From Thermococcus barossii (lineage in GTDB: Archaea; Methanobacteriota_B; Thermococci; Thermococcales; Thermococcaceae), in contig NZ_CP015101.1 in the NCBI RefSeq assembly GCF_002214465.1, positions 1,185,013-1,249,012 of the forward strand: a DNA stretch of 64,000 nucleotides, read 5' to 3'. Shown here piece by piece: positions 18,758 through 27,535 of this stretch; positions within the stretch are counted from its first letter, which is position 1; each line of letters opens with the position of its first letter. The translations under genes were made by a program, and so were the position numbers. Below the pieces are notes generated by a model that had not been told where the DNA came from, did not search any database, and worked only from the letters and a program-made list of their open reading frames with translations.

Positions 18758-19092
18758 CTCCCCTCACCGAGGAGCTTGAACCTAATGGCTATGACGCCGT
18801 AGCGGTTCTCCTTCCACTTGGGATACATGCCGTGAAACCTCTTAACGGCCCTCTCGAAGCTCGGCTCGTCGGGAAAGATTTTTCCTACCGGTTCCTCCCT
18901 CAAGACCTGTCGGAATGTTTCGTAGCGCTTGACCCCGGTTACCACGGCGGGAACCGAGTCGTTGAAGATTATCTTATCCCCCGGTTTTATACCTCTAAGC
19001 TGCGGATACGCCACCCGGACCTCTATCCTCTTCTCCCCGGACTTTATGTAGTCCAGGTACTCCTCGCGGACCCTCAGGTGATAGACCCTCAT
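18754..19092 (-). CDS. ASCH-domain protein
   Basis: A 112-residue, essentially single-domain ASCH protein: [24 protein letters not shown] contains the GxKxxExR signature (in two segments), and [12 protein letters not shown] the conserved strand-loop. Predicted to bind RNA or a nucleoside. ATG 19092 is chosen over a GTG at 19101. It is the first gene of the ASCH pair; a TATA element near 19119-19129 (minus-strand TTTTAAG) serves it, separate from that of the divergent pilin gene. Confidence 0.8.
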   Translation of the reverse strand: MRVYHLRVREEYLDYIKSGEKRIEVRVAYPQLRGIKPGDKIIFNDSVPAVVTGVKRYETFRQVLREEPVGKIFPDEPSFERAVKRFHGMYPKWKENRYGVIAIRFKLLGEGR

Positions 19093-19185
19093 TTTTACCA
19101 CATTCCGGCTTGACCTTCTCCTTAAAAGCTTAGCCGATGGAAACTTTTAAATCCTTTAGCACCGAAGAAAGGTTAGGTGTGAGAG

Positions 19186-19350
19186 ATGAGACGAGCCCAG
19201 GGAGCCCTTGAGTACCTGTTCATGCTGGCGGCGGTTCTGATTCTGGTAACCATAGCCGCCAGGGTGGTTCTCAACGGCACGAGGAATCTCAACGAGGCGA
19301 TATCAAACTACACAACCCAAGTAAGGAAGCAGATTCTCGAAGATCTATGA
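19186..19350 (+). CDS. Class III signal peptide (type IV pilin-like) mini-protein
   Basis: A 54-residue protein: MRRAQGALEYLFMLAAVLIL then VTIAARVVLNGTRNLNEAISNYTTQVRKQILEDL in further segments. The positively charged start followed by QGALEYLFMLAA is the archaeal class III signal (cleavage before the Q-x-x-x-E-Y block), as in type IV pilins processed by EppA-type peptidases. The mature protein is a single hydrophobic helix plus a short polar tail, too short for a major pilin head, so it may be a minor pilin or assembly factor. TATA-like ACTTTTAAATC lies about 40 nt upstream. The likely peptidase gene follows after 9 nt. Confidence 0.82.
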   Translation: MRRAQGALEYLFMLAAVLILVTIAARVVLNGTRNLNEAISNYTTQVRKQILEDL

Positions 19351-19359
19351 GGTGGAATC

Positions 19360-20577
19360 ATGGATTACGTTCCCCTGCTTTTGGGGCTGGTTATGGGAGC
19401 CGTTACTTCGTACACTGACGTAAAGACCGGATTCGTTTTTGACAATCACATCTTTCCGACGCTCACTCTGATAGGAAAGCTCCTTGGATGGGAAGAGGAG
19501 GATGAGGAGGAAAGCCTTCCCGGGTGGATTCCCAAACTGATAATCCCCGCCGTTGAGGTCGGGGTGCTCTACTACCTTTACCTTGGGCTCAGCCAGGGAA
19601 ACACACTCCTGGCCGCCTCCGGCTTCATTGGTCTCATACTGGGCTTCGTTCTCGGGTTGCTTCTCTACTACCTCGGCGCATGGGCCAGCGGCGATGCCGT
19701 TATACTGGCGGGCTTCTCGGCTCTCCTGCCATACGCGCCGGCAACCGCATCTATCGTTGCGCCCTACACCGTTGAGTATCCCCTCTACCCCCTAACCATA
19801 CTGCTCAACAGCATCATCGCGATATTCCCCTTCATCTTCGTTTACGCCTTTGGGGTGCTCATCGCCAGAAGGAAGTTTGCCGAGCTGAGGGAGATATTCA
19901 CCGACAGGGCACGGCTTACCCTCGAAGTATCCCTCTGGATAATGGCCGCCCTCGGGCTGAGGCTGATAATCCGCGAGACCGTAGGGGTTTCCATCGTCGG
20001 GCTGTGGTCATGGATATTCACAATCGCCGCGATATACGTCTTCGGAAGGTTCAGGAAGGTAGGAGACGCGGTAGGAATCGGGGTTTTGGCGTACCTGGCA
20101 TATCAGGAACCAGTTACCACCGCGGAAGCGTTCCTGAAGCTCCTCGCCGTGCTGTACCTGTTCAAGGTCTTCTTTTCCCTCGTGAAGTTCATGCGCACCG
20201 AGGTTCTCATGGAAGAAGTAACTGTGGAGGAGCTCAGGGAGTGGGACATACTTGGCGAGACCGTCTTTGAGAAGGATGGAAAAATCCTCAGGGACAGAAA
20301 CGACGCCTTCACAAGGATAAAGAACGCCCTTCTAAGTGCGGACCTGGGAGCACTTCATCCGGATTACGGAAGGGTGATAGCTTCCTCAAGTGCCGAAGGG
20401 CTGAGCGGGGAGCAGATAGAAGAGCTGAAGCGGCTCGTCGAGGAGGGGATGCTTGAGAACAGCTTTCTGAGAAAGAAGTCCATGCCCTTCGCACCGGCGC
20501 TCTTCCTCGGCTTTCTGATAAGCTACTTCTGGGGCGACATCTTCTGGTGGATTCAGCTGAAGATAGCCGGGATGTGA
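19360..20577 (+). CDS. Prepilin peptidase (A24 family, EppA/FlaK-like)
   Basis: A 405-residue polytopic membrane aspartic peptidase. The two catalytic aspartates sit in SYTDVKTG (Asp20 region) and GAWASGDAVILAG (about residue 110), matching the GxGD-type A24 layout of archaeal preflagellin and prepilin peptidases. It should cleave the class III signal of pilins at the membrane; the immediately preceding mini-pilin gene supports this. It is longer than FlaK-like enzymes because of a cytoplasmic segment (about 285-375) of unknown role. AGGTGGAATC precedes the ATG. Confidence 0.85.
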   Translation: MDYVPLLLGLVMGAVTSYTDVKTGFVFDNHIFPTLTLIGKLLGWEEEDEEESLPGWIPKLIIPAVEVGVLYYLYLGLSQGNTLLAASGFIGLILGFVLGLLLYYLGAWASGDAVILAGFSALLPYAPATASIVAPYTVEYPLYPLTILLNSIIAIFPFIFVYAFGVLIARRKFAELREIFTDRARLTLEVSLWIMAALGLRLIIRETVGVSIVGLWSWIFTIAAIYVFGRFRKVGDAVGIGVLAYLAYQEPVTTAEAFLKLLAVLYLFKVFFSLVKFMRTEVLMEEVTVEELREWDILGETVFEKDGKILRDRNDAFTRIKNALLSADLGALHPDYGRVIASSSAEGLSGEQIEELKRLVEEGMLENSFLRKKSMPFAPALFLGFLISYFWGDIFWWIQLKIAGM

Positions 20578-20583
20578 GAAAAG

Positions 20584-20593
20584 CCTTTAAATC
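20584..20593 (+). promoter_or_regulatory. TATA box for the guide-RNA locus
   Basis: CCTTTAAATC just after the peptidase stop is a good Thermococcales TATA box. It lies about 25 nt before the 5' side of the H/ACA hairpin, which begins near 20611. Confidence 0.55.
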
Positions 20594-20610
20594 CGCTGCC
20601 GAACATCAAC

Positions 20611-20670
20611 CCGGCCCAACGTCCGCCCACCCCGCAGAGGAGTGAGGCGGGGGTTCCGGTCGGGCCAACA
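20611..20670 (+). ncRNA. Candidate H/ACA guide RNA (single hairpin)
   Basis: GGCCC (20613-20617) pairs with GGGCC (20662-20666) as lower stem. CCCCGC (20630-20635) pairs with GCGGGG (20647-20652) as upper stem. Between them is an internal pocket (20618-20629 and 20653-20661). The apical loop AGAGGAGTGAG has the GA/UGA pattern of an L7Ae-binding K-loop. An ACA box lies at 20668-20670, one nucleotide after the lower stem and about 14 nt from the upper stem, as in archaeal pseudouridine guides. Target not determined. Confidence 0.7.
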
Positions 20671-20728
20671 GGGGGATGACGAGCTTTTGCTTTGCTGAGC
20701 GGTGAGGAACACGCCCTTCACTGACCCC
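20671..20728 (+). ncRNA. C/D box guide sRNA
   Basis: Box C ATGACGA (20676-20682), a 12-nt guide, box D' CTGA (20695-20698), a 3-nt spacer, box C' GTGAGGA (20702-20708), a 12-nt guide, and box D CTGA (20721-20724). The ends GGGG (20672-20675) and CCCC (20725-20728) form the closing stem. Both guides are of exactly the length typical of archaeal 2'-O-methylation guides. It starts directly after the ACA box of the H/ACA RNA, and its 3' end overlaps the last codons of the convergent HAD gene. Confidence 0.8.
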
Positions 20729-21353
20729 GCTCTTCTATGAGGCCCCGGATTATCTCCATGACCTCGTGGAGGCTTTCAACGTTGTGGTCGCCCTCAACAC
20801 CCTCGTGCGGGTTTATGGCTATGCTCACATCGGCTTCCCTGAACATGCTCAGGTCGTTGAAGCCGTCCCCAACCGCTACGGTGAGTTCCGGTTTAAGCTC
20901 CTCCTTCAGCTCCCGGAGTATCGTCCCCTTGCTCTTGAAGTCAACGAGGGGATTGACCTTTCCGGTCACGAGGCCGTTCTCATCGAATATCAGCTCGTTG
21001 GCGAAGACGTAGTCAACTTCGAGCTCCCGCGCTATCCTCCCCGCGAGGCACATGAGCCCGCTGCTGAGTATCGCTATCCTGAAGTCGTTCTCCCTCAGAA
21101 ACCCGATGAGCTCCTTGGCGCCTTCCATGTACTCGACGGAGTTCGCCCATTCCACAATCTCGTCCCTGGTGTGTCCCTTCCAGAGGGAGGCGTCCAGCTC
21201 TGCCCATTCCACGTAGTCTATCCTCCCGGAGAAGAAAAGTTCGGCGTATTCCTTGCCCTTATCCCACGTTCCAAAGCGCTTGTGTAACTCCACCCAGCTG
21301 GAGACTGACTTGACCAGCGTTCCCTCAAGATCGAAGGCGATGAGCCTGACCAT
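20718..21353 (-). CDS. HAD-family phosphatase, phosphoserine-phosphatase-like
   Basis: A 211-residue HAD subfamily IB enzyme. Motif I is AFDLEGTLV, where the second acid is Glu rather than the usual Asp; motif II is ILSSGL; motif III Lys is in DFKSKGT; motif IV is VGDGFNDLSM. This resembles archaeal phosphoserine phosphatases, which release serine from O-phosphoserine, but the fold is also used on other small phosphates. Its last codons overlap the 3' end of a C/D box RNA on the other strand. Confidence 0.8.
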   Translation of the reverse strand: MVRLIAFDLEGTLVKSVSSWVELHKRFGTWDKGKEYAELFFSGRIDYVEWAELDASLWKGHTRDEIVEWANSVEYMEGAKELIGFLRENDFRIAILSSGLMCLAGRIARELEVDYVFANELIFDENGLVTGKVNPLVDFKSKGTILRELKEELKPELTVAVGDGFNDLSMFREADVSIAINPHEGVEGDHNVESLHEVMEIIRGLIEERGQ

Positions 21354-21392
21354 CGTACCACCTGAAAAGAGAGCGAGGGGAAACTTAAAAGC

Positions 21393-22241
<849 letters not shown>

Positions 22242-22259
22242 CTATAGCTCCCGCGGTGC

Positions 22260-22269
22260 ATTTATAAAT
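22260..22269. promoter_or_regulatory. Palindromic TATA box between 5S rRNA and a divergent protein gene
   Basis: ATTTATAAAT is a perfect palindrome. Its centre is about 28 nt from the 5S 5' end and 25-28 nt from the ATG of the gene at 22290, so the same element fits both directions and the protein mRNA would be leaderless. Confidence 0.6.
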
Positions 22270-22289
22270 CTTGCGGTCGATGAGGATGG

Positions 22290-23804
22290 ATGATGGAGGG
22301 CGAGATACTGGAACTGCTGAGGATGGAGAGGATGAGGGAGCCGCTGAGTCCGGGAAAACGGCTCAGGGAGTTTCAGATGAAAATCCAGCGGCTCAAAAAT
22401 GGGGATGAGATAACGGTAGCGGGTTTTCTGCTGGGCAGAAAGCCGCCCCATGCGCCGAAGGACGCCCTGTATTACCTTCTTTCCCCGCTCTCCCCCTCGG
22501 AGCTGTCGTCCCTGCGGCGGGGGGACTTCCGGACGTACCTAGTTATCCGGGTGACTGAAAGAACCGAGTTCTCGGGGAGGGCAAACCCCGGAAGCTACGT
22601 ACTCGTAAGGGGAATCATGGACGCCTACCCATGGGGAAACCTCCGCATGCTCAACGCCACAAGGATTGAGGGGAGGGACTACTCGGAGTACTGGAGGAAT
22701 TATCGCGAGTTTGCGCTGAGCAGGCGGGAGGTTCTTGACCTTTTTGAGCGGACGGTCTACCTCCGCGACGACATGAGGAAGGCCCTCATCTACTCGATAT
22801 ACGGCGTTCCGTACATACCGGGGATGGAGTGGGGCGAGGGATTCGAGTTCACGGTTTTCAAGTACGGGGAGGATTCCGGGCTTCTAGCTCTCTGGAAGGC
22901 CCTCAAGTACTTTTACTCAAGCCTTCCCTGGGAGGTCCGTCTCACTAGGAAAAGTGTTCTCGAAGTTGACGACCCATTCACCGGGCTGGATTTCAGGCTC
23001 GGAAACCCGAACGGGAGCGACATGAGGTACTACACGCCGCCGACCAAGAGGGGCACCGTTAGCTTGCCCAAGTGGGTCACAGAGAGGATACTGAGCAAGC
23101 GGGCAATTGGCCTGCTGCCCAAAAACATCGAGGCAAACCCCCTCGACAGGATGGCCAGGATGTCCGAAACCCCCTTCGTGCTGGTACCCTCGGAAGAGAA
23201 GCCCTACTTCGAGGAGAACAGGGAGTTTCTCCAGCTCATACCGAATCTCCTCGTCACGATATTCAGCCAGAGGGAAAGGCTGGGCTCGCTCGACCTGAAA
23301 AAGACCCGGGCGGTTGAAGAGGAGTTTTTAAGGTGGCTCAGGGAATCGAGGGAGGACTACGGGGACCCGTTCAGGGCTCTGACAGCTCCCAGCGGACCGA
23401 TGAACGTCAGGCTTAGGGCGGAGCTGGGCAAACGGGTCTTCGGCTCTATAGTCAGGTTCAACGGGAGGGTCACCAAAAGGGCCGTCAGAGAGGTCAAGCT
23501 TATAAACGAAGCCATAGTGAACGACTGGATGGTGGTTCTAAAGGACCATCCCTCGGAGATGATAAAGCTCCTGAGGGAGTACCGGATGTATGTCCCCGGA
23601 ACGCTCAAGGCCAGGCGGGCCCTAGAGATACTGCACGACCTAGCCTCGGTGAGCCCCTCAGGCGAGATAGCGAGGGGAGACTTCATCCGGGAACTGGTAA
23701 GGGACGGGTTCTCAGAGGAGGATGCCGCTGAGCTTCTTGAAAGGTTTATAGCGGCGGGATACGTATACGAACCGTTCCCCGGCAAACTGAGACCGATAGG
23801 GTGA
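22290..23804 (+). CDS. Hypothetical protein with OB-like N-terminal region and MCM-like winged-helix C-terminus
   Basis: 504 residues, no Walker motifs, no signal peptide. The N-terminal 120 residues contain a beta-rich stretch (GDEITVAGFLLGRK, TYLVIRVTERTEF, GSYVLVRGIMDAY) resembling an OB fold. The last 60 residues (ALEILHDLASVSPSGEIARG ... LLERFIAAGYVYEPFPGKL) look like the winged helix at the C-terminus of MCM helicases. The middle has no recognised domain. A DNA- or RNA-associated role is inferred only from these ends. It is followed after 4 nt by the RNase P subunit gene. Confidence 0.6.
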   Translation: MMEGEILELLRMERMREPLSPGKRLREFQMKIQRLKNGDEITVAGFLLGRKPPHAPKDALYYLLSPLSPSELSSLRRGDFRTYLVIRVTERTEFSGRANPGSYVLVRGIMDAYPWGNLRMLNATRIEGRDYSEYWRNYREFALSRREVLDLFERTVYLRDDMRKALIYSIYGVPYIPGMEWGEGFEFTVFKYGEDSGLLALWKALKYFYSSLPWEVRLTRKSVLEVDDPFTGLDFRLGNPNGSDMRYYTPPTKRGTVSLPKWVTERILSKRAIGLLPKNIEANPLDRMARMSETPFVLVPSEEKPYFEENREFLQLIPNLLVTIFSQRERLGSLDLKKTRAVEEEFLRWLRESREDYGDPFRALTAPSGPMNVRLRAELGKRVFGSIVRFNGRVTKRAVREVKLINEAIVNDWMVVLKDHPSEMIKLLREYRMYVPGTLKARRALEILHDLASVSPSGEIARGDFIRELVRDGFSEEDAAELLERFIAAGYVYEPFPGKLRPIG

Positions 23805-23808
23805 TGGC

Positions 23809-24177
23809 ATGTCCAAAAAGTTCATCCGACAGAGGGAGCAGAGGGAAAAGCGCAGAATTGCCCGCGAAAGGGTGAACATCCTCTTTACCCTCGCCGAGAG
23901 GGTCTTCCCCTACGAGCCAGAACTGGCCAATCGCTACGTTGAGATAGCCCTTGCCGTTCAGCAGAAGGCAAGAATAAGGATGTCCAGAAAGTGGAAGCGC
24001 CGCTACTGCAAACGCTGTCACTCCTTCCTGGTTCCGGGCGTCAACGCCAGGGTGAGGCTCAGGAACGGCCACGTCGTCGTCAAGTGCCTCAATTGCGGTC
24101 ACATGATGAGGTACCCGTACATCAGGGAGCAGAAGGAAAGACGAAGAAAAGGGCAAAAAGCTGATTCAAGCCCCTGA
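23809..24177 (+). CDS. rnp4: Ribonuclease P protein component 4 (Rpp21 homolog)
   Basis: A 122-residue basic protein of the archaeal RNase P holoenzyme, which trims tRNA 5' leaders. The zinc ribbon CKRCHSFL ... CLNCGHMMRYPY (about 67-105) and the N-terminal helices (ERVNILFTLAERVFPYEPEL) match Rpp21/Rnp4, partner of Rnp3-type subunits on the RNA specificity domain. It shares an operon with the preceding 504-residue protein. Confidence 0.92.
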   Translation: MSKKFIRQREQREKRRIARERVNILFTLAERVFPYEPELANRYVEIALAVQQKARIRMSRKWKRRYCKRCHSFLVPGVNARVRLRNGHVVVKCLNCGHMMRYPYIREQKERRRKGQKADSSP

Positions 24178-24227
24178 TTTTAGCGCCCATACCGGGGGTT
24201 GGTGGTGCCCAACGTGTGTTAACGCAT

Positions 24228-25388
24228 TCACGGCCTTGAGGAACCCATTCCGTGGCCTTTTTGAGTGCTGTCCCTGATTCCCTGCCTTCCGTTCTGGTAA
24301 GCCTCCTTTATCATCGCTTTTATCTGGTTCATGAGCTCCTTGGCCTCTTCGTACTGACCGTTCTGAATTGCAGTTTTGAGTTGCTCCATCAGCGCGTTGA
24401 TAGCGCTAACATCTATCCCCGCATTCTCCATGACACTTATCTGTGCCTCAAGCTTCCCCATCTCGTGCATGAGGGCAACTTTTTCGTCGTTCTTTATAAC
24501 CATCCTCATCTCTCCGTTCGCCGCCTTAAGGCTGAATTCCGTCTTAACCTGAAGTTCAAGCACCATCCTGTATGCTTCAGTGTAGTTTCCGGCCTGAAGT
24601 GCTTCGTTGACCTTCTCCATCGTCATTTCCATCGTCCTAACTTGCTCCATAAGTGCTGTTGAGTTGGTTTCGTTTGCCACCATTTCCAGGGCTTTGAGCC
24701 TCTCCATGACCTGAATCATCAGCTGGAGCACGGTCTCCTTGGTAACGTTGACCTGGACTTCCTTCGCGGTGCAGTTGCACTCACGGAGCTGCTCCCTAAC
24801 GTGTTCCATGACTTTCTCTGATGCCTGGGTCTTGACCATTGTCATTTCCTTTATGCCCAGCCGTTCCATGAGTCCAGTGACGTTGCTGCTCTCATTAACG
24901 TAGATTATCATTGCCCCCTTCTGAACGGCCAACTGGAGAGCGTTCTGGATGGCCAGCGTGTCGTTTCCAGCAACGATAACGCTGTTGTTGAACCTAAGGC
25001 CAAGCTTTACCTGGGCCTGTTCCATGACCATGAGGTTGGTCTCGTACCTGTTCTGGCCTCCCCAGCGTTCAACCGTAATGTTGAGCTCTTCCAAGTCAGT
25101 GACGTACTCGTCAACCACCGCATCAGGGCCGCCGATTATTATCACTTCGTCAGGGGCGTAACTCATAATCTCCGCCGTAACGTTCGGATCATACACACCC
25201 CACGTTGTCGTGACAATCACTGCTCCTGTTTCGTTTGCCAGATACTCGGCGATTGCTTTGTCGGCCGCGTTGTCACTGACTAAAATCACGGTAACACTCC
25301 CTTCCGCGGCACTGACGTTTCCGACCGTCAGCGGCATTCCCAACATCAGCAACCCAAACAGGATTGCCATCAATTTCTTTCCAATCAT
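24228..25388 (-). CDS. Secreted cell-wall-binding-repeat-2-like protein with coiled-coil tail
   Basis: 386 residues with a signal peptide (MIGKKLMAILFGLLMLGMPL, cleavage probably after VSAA). Residues 30-190 match the CW_binding_2 repeat style: VTVILVSDNAADKAIAEYL, EVIIIGGPDAVVDEYV, VERWGGQNRYETNLMVMEQA and VIVAGNDTLAIQNALQLA. From about 200 on it is Met- and Glu-rich, helical, likely coiled coil, with many potential N-glycosylation sites. It should act on the cell surface, perhaps bound to S-layer polymer; function unproven. The gene has its own TATA (AGCTTAAATAG, minus strand, about 25425-25435). Confidence 0.75.
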   Translation of the reverse strand: MIGKKLMAILFGLLMLGMPLTVGNVSAAEGSVTVILVSDNAADKAIAEYLANETGAVIVTTTWGVYDPNVTAEIMSYAPDEVIIIGGPDAVVDEYVTDLEELNITVERWGGQNRYETNLMVMEQAQVKLGLRFNNSVIVAGNDTLAIQNALQLAVQKGAMIIYVNESSNVTGLMERLGIKEMTMVKTQASEKVMEHVREQLRECNCTAKEVQVNVTKETVLQLMIQVMERLKALEMVANETNSTALMEQVRTMEMTMEKVNEALQAGNYTEAYRMVLELQVKTEFSLKAANGEMRMVIKNDEKVALMHEMGKLEAQISVMENAGIDVSAINALMEQLKTAIQNGQYEEAKELMNQIKAMIKEAYQNGRQGIRDSTQKGHGMGSSRP

Positions 25389-25618
25389 GGCTCTTCACCT
25401 CGGTTATCTTTATGAAAGAAGGTCTATTTAAGCTTTTTTCACGAAATCGTCCACGTACGTTGGCTTTTGTTTAGAAAAAAGTTACGAGAACCCAGTTTTA
25501 TCTTTTAACCGTTAACGAAGGTTTCACAACGTTTAATTATGTTTAATTGGGATTGAACTGGAGCAAATGCATGAATAAACGGTTAACTAACTCGTACCAA
25601 ACAAAACAAGCACAGAAT
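25389..25618. other. AT-rich intergenic region with promoter of the gene at 24228-25388
   Basis: This 230-bp gap is clearly richer in A and T than its surroundings. It holds the TATA for the leftward gene near 25425-25435. The rest shows TTTAATT-rich stretches and two GTTAAC sites near 25510 and 25580, but no RNA gene or reading frame that I can support. Confidence 0.5.
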
Positions 25619-26188
25619 TTACTCCACAAATGCCACAGCCCTCACGGGGCTTCCGGAACCTCCCTCAATCCTGAGGGGAAAAGCCACGAACGTGAAGTCC
25701 TTTCCCACGAGTACCTCCAGGCTGGCCAGGTTCTCGAACACGGGCACCTCCTCACTGAGGAGTATTCTGTGGACGGCGTCGTCCCCGATGCTCATGGAAT
25801 CGGTGCCAACGGCCCTTACCCCTTCGGCCACGAGGAACAGCGCCACCTCCGGGGAGAGTTCCCGTCCACCTGTCAGGAACAGCACTACCCTGTCAAAGTA
25901 ACCCTCGTCAGGAATCTCGTCCAGCCGTATCGGGCCGTCTCCACCTCTGACATCAACCACGAGGCCCCTTCCCATGAACTTCTCAAGCGGCATCTCGTCG
26001 ATGGTTTTCCCGCCCGGGATGAAGTGCGCCGGGGCATCAACGTGCGTCCCGGAATGCTCTCCCATCTTCAGGACGTTCATGTAGTAACCGTCCCTCTCGA
26101 TAACTGCCCAGAGCCTTACGCTCACTGGAGGATCGTCCGGATAAACCGGTGTATCCTCGGAGAGGGGCACCGACAGGTCGACTATCAT
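25619..26188 (-). CDS. Cyclase-family metal hydrolase (arylformamidase-like)
   Basis: A 189-residue protein of the cyclase/KynB family. The metal-binding signature [12 protein letters not shown] lies near residues 45-56, preceded by [20 protein letters not shown], which is typical of the family. Characterised relatives hydrolyse N-formylkynurenine or similar amides, or cyclise polyketides; no tryptophan-degradation genes lie here, so substrate is open. It is divergent from ahcY with a 54-bp gap. Confidence 0.82.
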   Translation of the reverse strand: MIVDLSVPLSEDTPVYPDDPPVSVRLWAVIERDGYYMNVLKMGEHSGTHVDAPAHFIPGGKTIDEMPLEKFMGRGLVVDVRGGDGPIRLDEIPDEGYFDRVVLFLTGGRELSPEVALFLVAEGVRAVGTDSMSIGDDAVHRILLSEEVPVFENLASLEVLVGKDFTFVAFPLRIEGGSGSPVRAVAFVE

Positions 26189-26242
26189 GGGAACACCAAT
26201 CCTTTTTTAACGTCTTTGATTAAAAACCCTGCGGTGATAACG

Positions 26243-27508
26243 ATGAACTGCACGAAGGATTACTGCATCAAGGACATTGGTCTTGCCCCAAGCGGCGAGA
26301 AGAAGATAGACTGGGTCTCAAGATTCATGCCGGTTCTCCAGGAGATAAGAAAGGACTTCGAGAAGAGGAAGCCCTTCAGGGGCGTCAGGATAGCGACCAC
26401 GCTACACCTTGAGATGAAGACGGCCTTCCTGCTCCTCACCCTGAAGGCGGGCGGAGCCGAGGTTTCCGCCGCCGCGAGCAATCCGCTGTCAACGCAGGAC
26501 GACGTCGTCGCGGCTCTGGCGAAGGCGGGGGTAAAAGTCTACGCCATAAGGGGAGAGAGCAGGGAAGAGTACTACGAGAACATGCACCGCGCTCTGGACA
26601 TAAGACCGAACATCATCATCGACGACGGGGCGGACATGATAAGCGTTGTCCACAGGGAAAGGACGGAGCTGATAGACGGCATCTTGGGCGCGAGCGAGGA
26701 GACAACAACGGGCGTTATAAGGCTCCGCGCGATGGGGAGGGACGGCGTGCTGAAGTTCCCGATAATAGCGGTGAACGACAGCTACACGAAATACCTCTTC
26801 GACAACCGCTACGGGACGGGACAATCGACCTGGGACGGAATAATAAGGACGACCAACCTTCTGGTGGCGGGAAAAAACGTTGTCGTCGTCGGCTACGGCT
26901 GGTGCGGAAGGGGCATAGCGATGCGGGCGAGGGGCCTCGGCGCGACGGTTATAGTGGTTGAGGTCGACCCCATCAGGGCGCTGGAGGCGAGAATGGACGG
27001 CTTCCTCGTCATGGACATGAATGAGGCCGCTAAGATAGGCGACATCTTCGTCACATCAACGGGCAACATCAAGTGCATCCGCAGGGAGCACTTCGAGGTC
27101 ATGAAGGACGGCGTTATAATGGCTAACGCGGGCCACTTCGACGTGGAGATATGGAAGCCCGATTTGGAGGAGCTGGCGGTCGAGGTAAGCGAGCCGAGGC
27201 CAAACATCACCGAGTACAGGCTGGCCGATGGAAGGCGGCTCTACCTCCTCGCAGAGGGCAGGCTGGTGAATCTGGCTGCTGCCGATGGCCACCCCGCGGA
27301 GATAATGGACATGAGCTTCGCCCTTCAGGCGAAAGCGGCCGAGTACATCCTCAGCAACCACGAGAGGCTGGAGCCAAGGGTCTACGTCCTGCCGAGGGAG
27401 ATAGACGAAATGGTGGCGAGGATTAAACTTGCTTCAATGGGAATAAAGATCGAGGAGCTGACAGAGGAGCAGAGGAAATACCTTGAGAGCTGGGAGCACG
27501 GTACCTGA
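26243..27508 (+). CDS. ahcY: S-adenosylhomocysteine hydrolase
   Basis: A 421-residue NAD-dependent enzyme that splits S-adenosylhomocysteine to adenosine and homocysteine, relieving inhibition of methyltransferases. Clear blocks are [43 protein letters not shown], the NAD-binding [14 protein letters not shown] (about residue 212) and [12 protein letters not shown] 26243 follows GCGGTGAT; the open frame continues far upstream but that part is antisense to the cyclase gene. Several methyltransferases lie in this window, a general rather than specific link. Confidence 0.95.
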   Translation: MNCTKDYCIKDIGLAPSGEKKIDWVSRFMPVLQEIRKDFEKRKPFRGVRIATTLHLEMKTAFLLLTLKAGGAEVSAAASNPLSTQDDVVAALAKAGVKVYAIRGESREEYYENMHRALDIRPNIIIDDGADMISVVHRERTELIDGILGASEETTTGVIRLRAMGRDGVLKFPIIAVNDSYTKYLFDNRYGTGQSTWDGIIRTTNLLVAGKNVVVVGYGWCGRGIAMRARGLGATVIVVEVDPIRALEARMDGFLVMDMNEAAKIGDIFVTSTGNIKCIRREHFEVMKDGVIMANAGHFDVEIWKPDLEELAVEVSEPRPNITEYRLADGRRLYLLAEGRLVNLAAADGHPAEIMDMSFALQAKAAEYILSNHERLEPRVYVLPREIDEMVARIKLASMGIKIEELTEEQRKYLESWEHGT

Positions 27509-27535
27509 GTCCCTTTTCTTTATCTGGTGATGGAG

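Noticed and set aside
24178-24227. GC-rich gap after rnp4 that looked hairpin-like
   Set aside because: Too short, and I could not find a consistent stem or guide-RNA boxes.
25547-26242. Upstream extension of the ahcY frame by 232 codons
   Set aside because: This part is antisense to the cyclase-family gene and matches no AhcY. ATG 26243 has a good ribosome-binding site and gives normal length.
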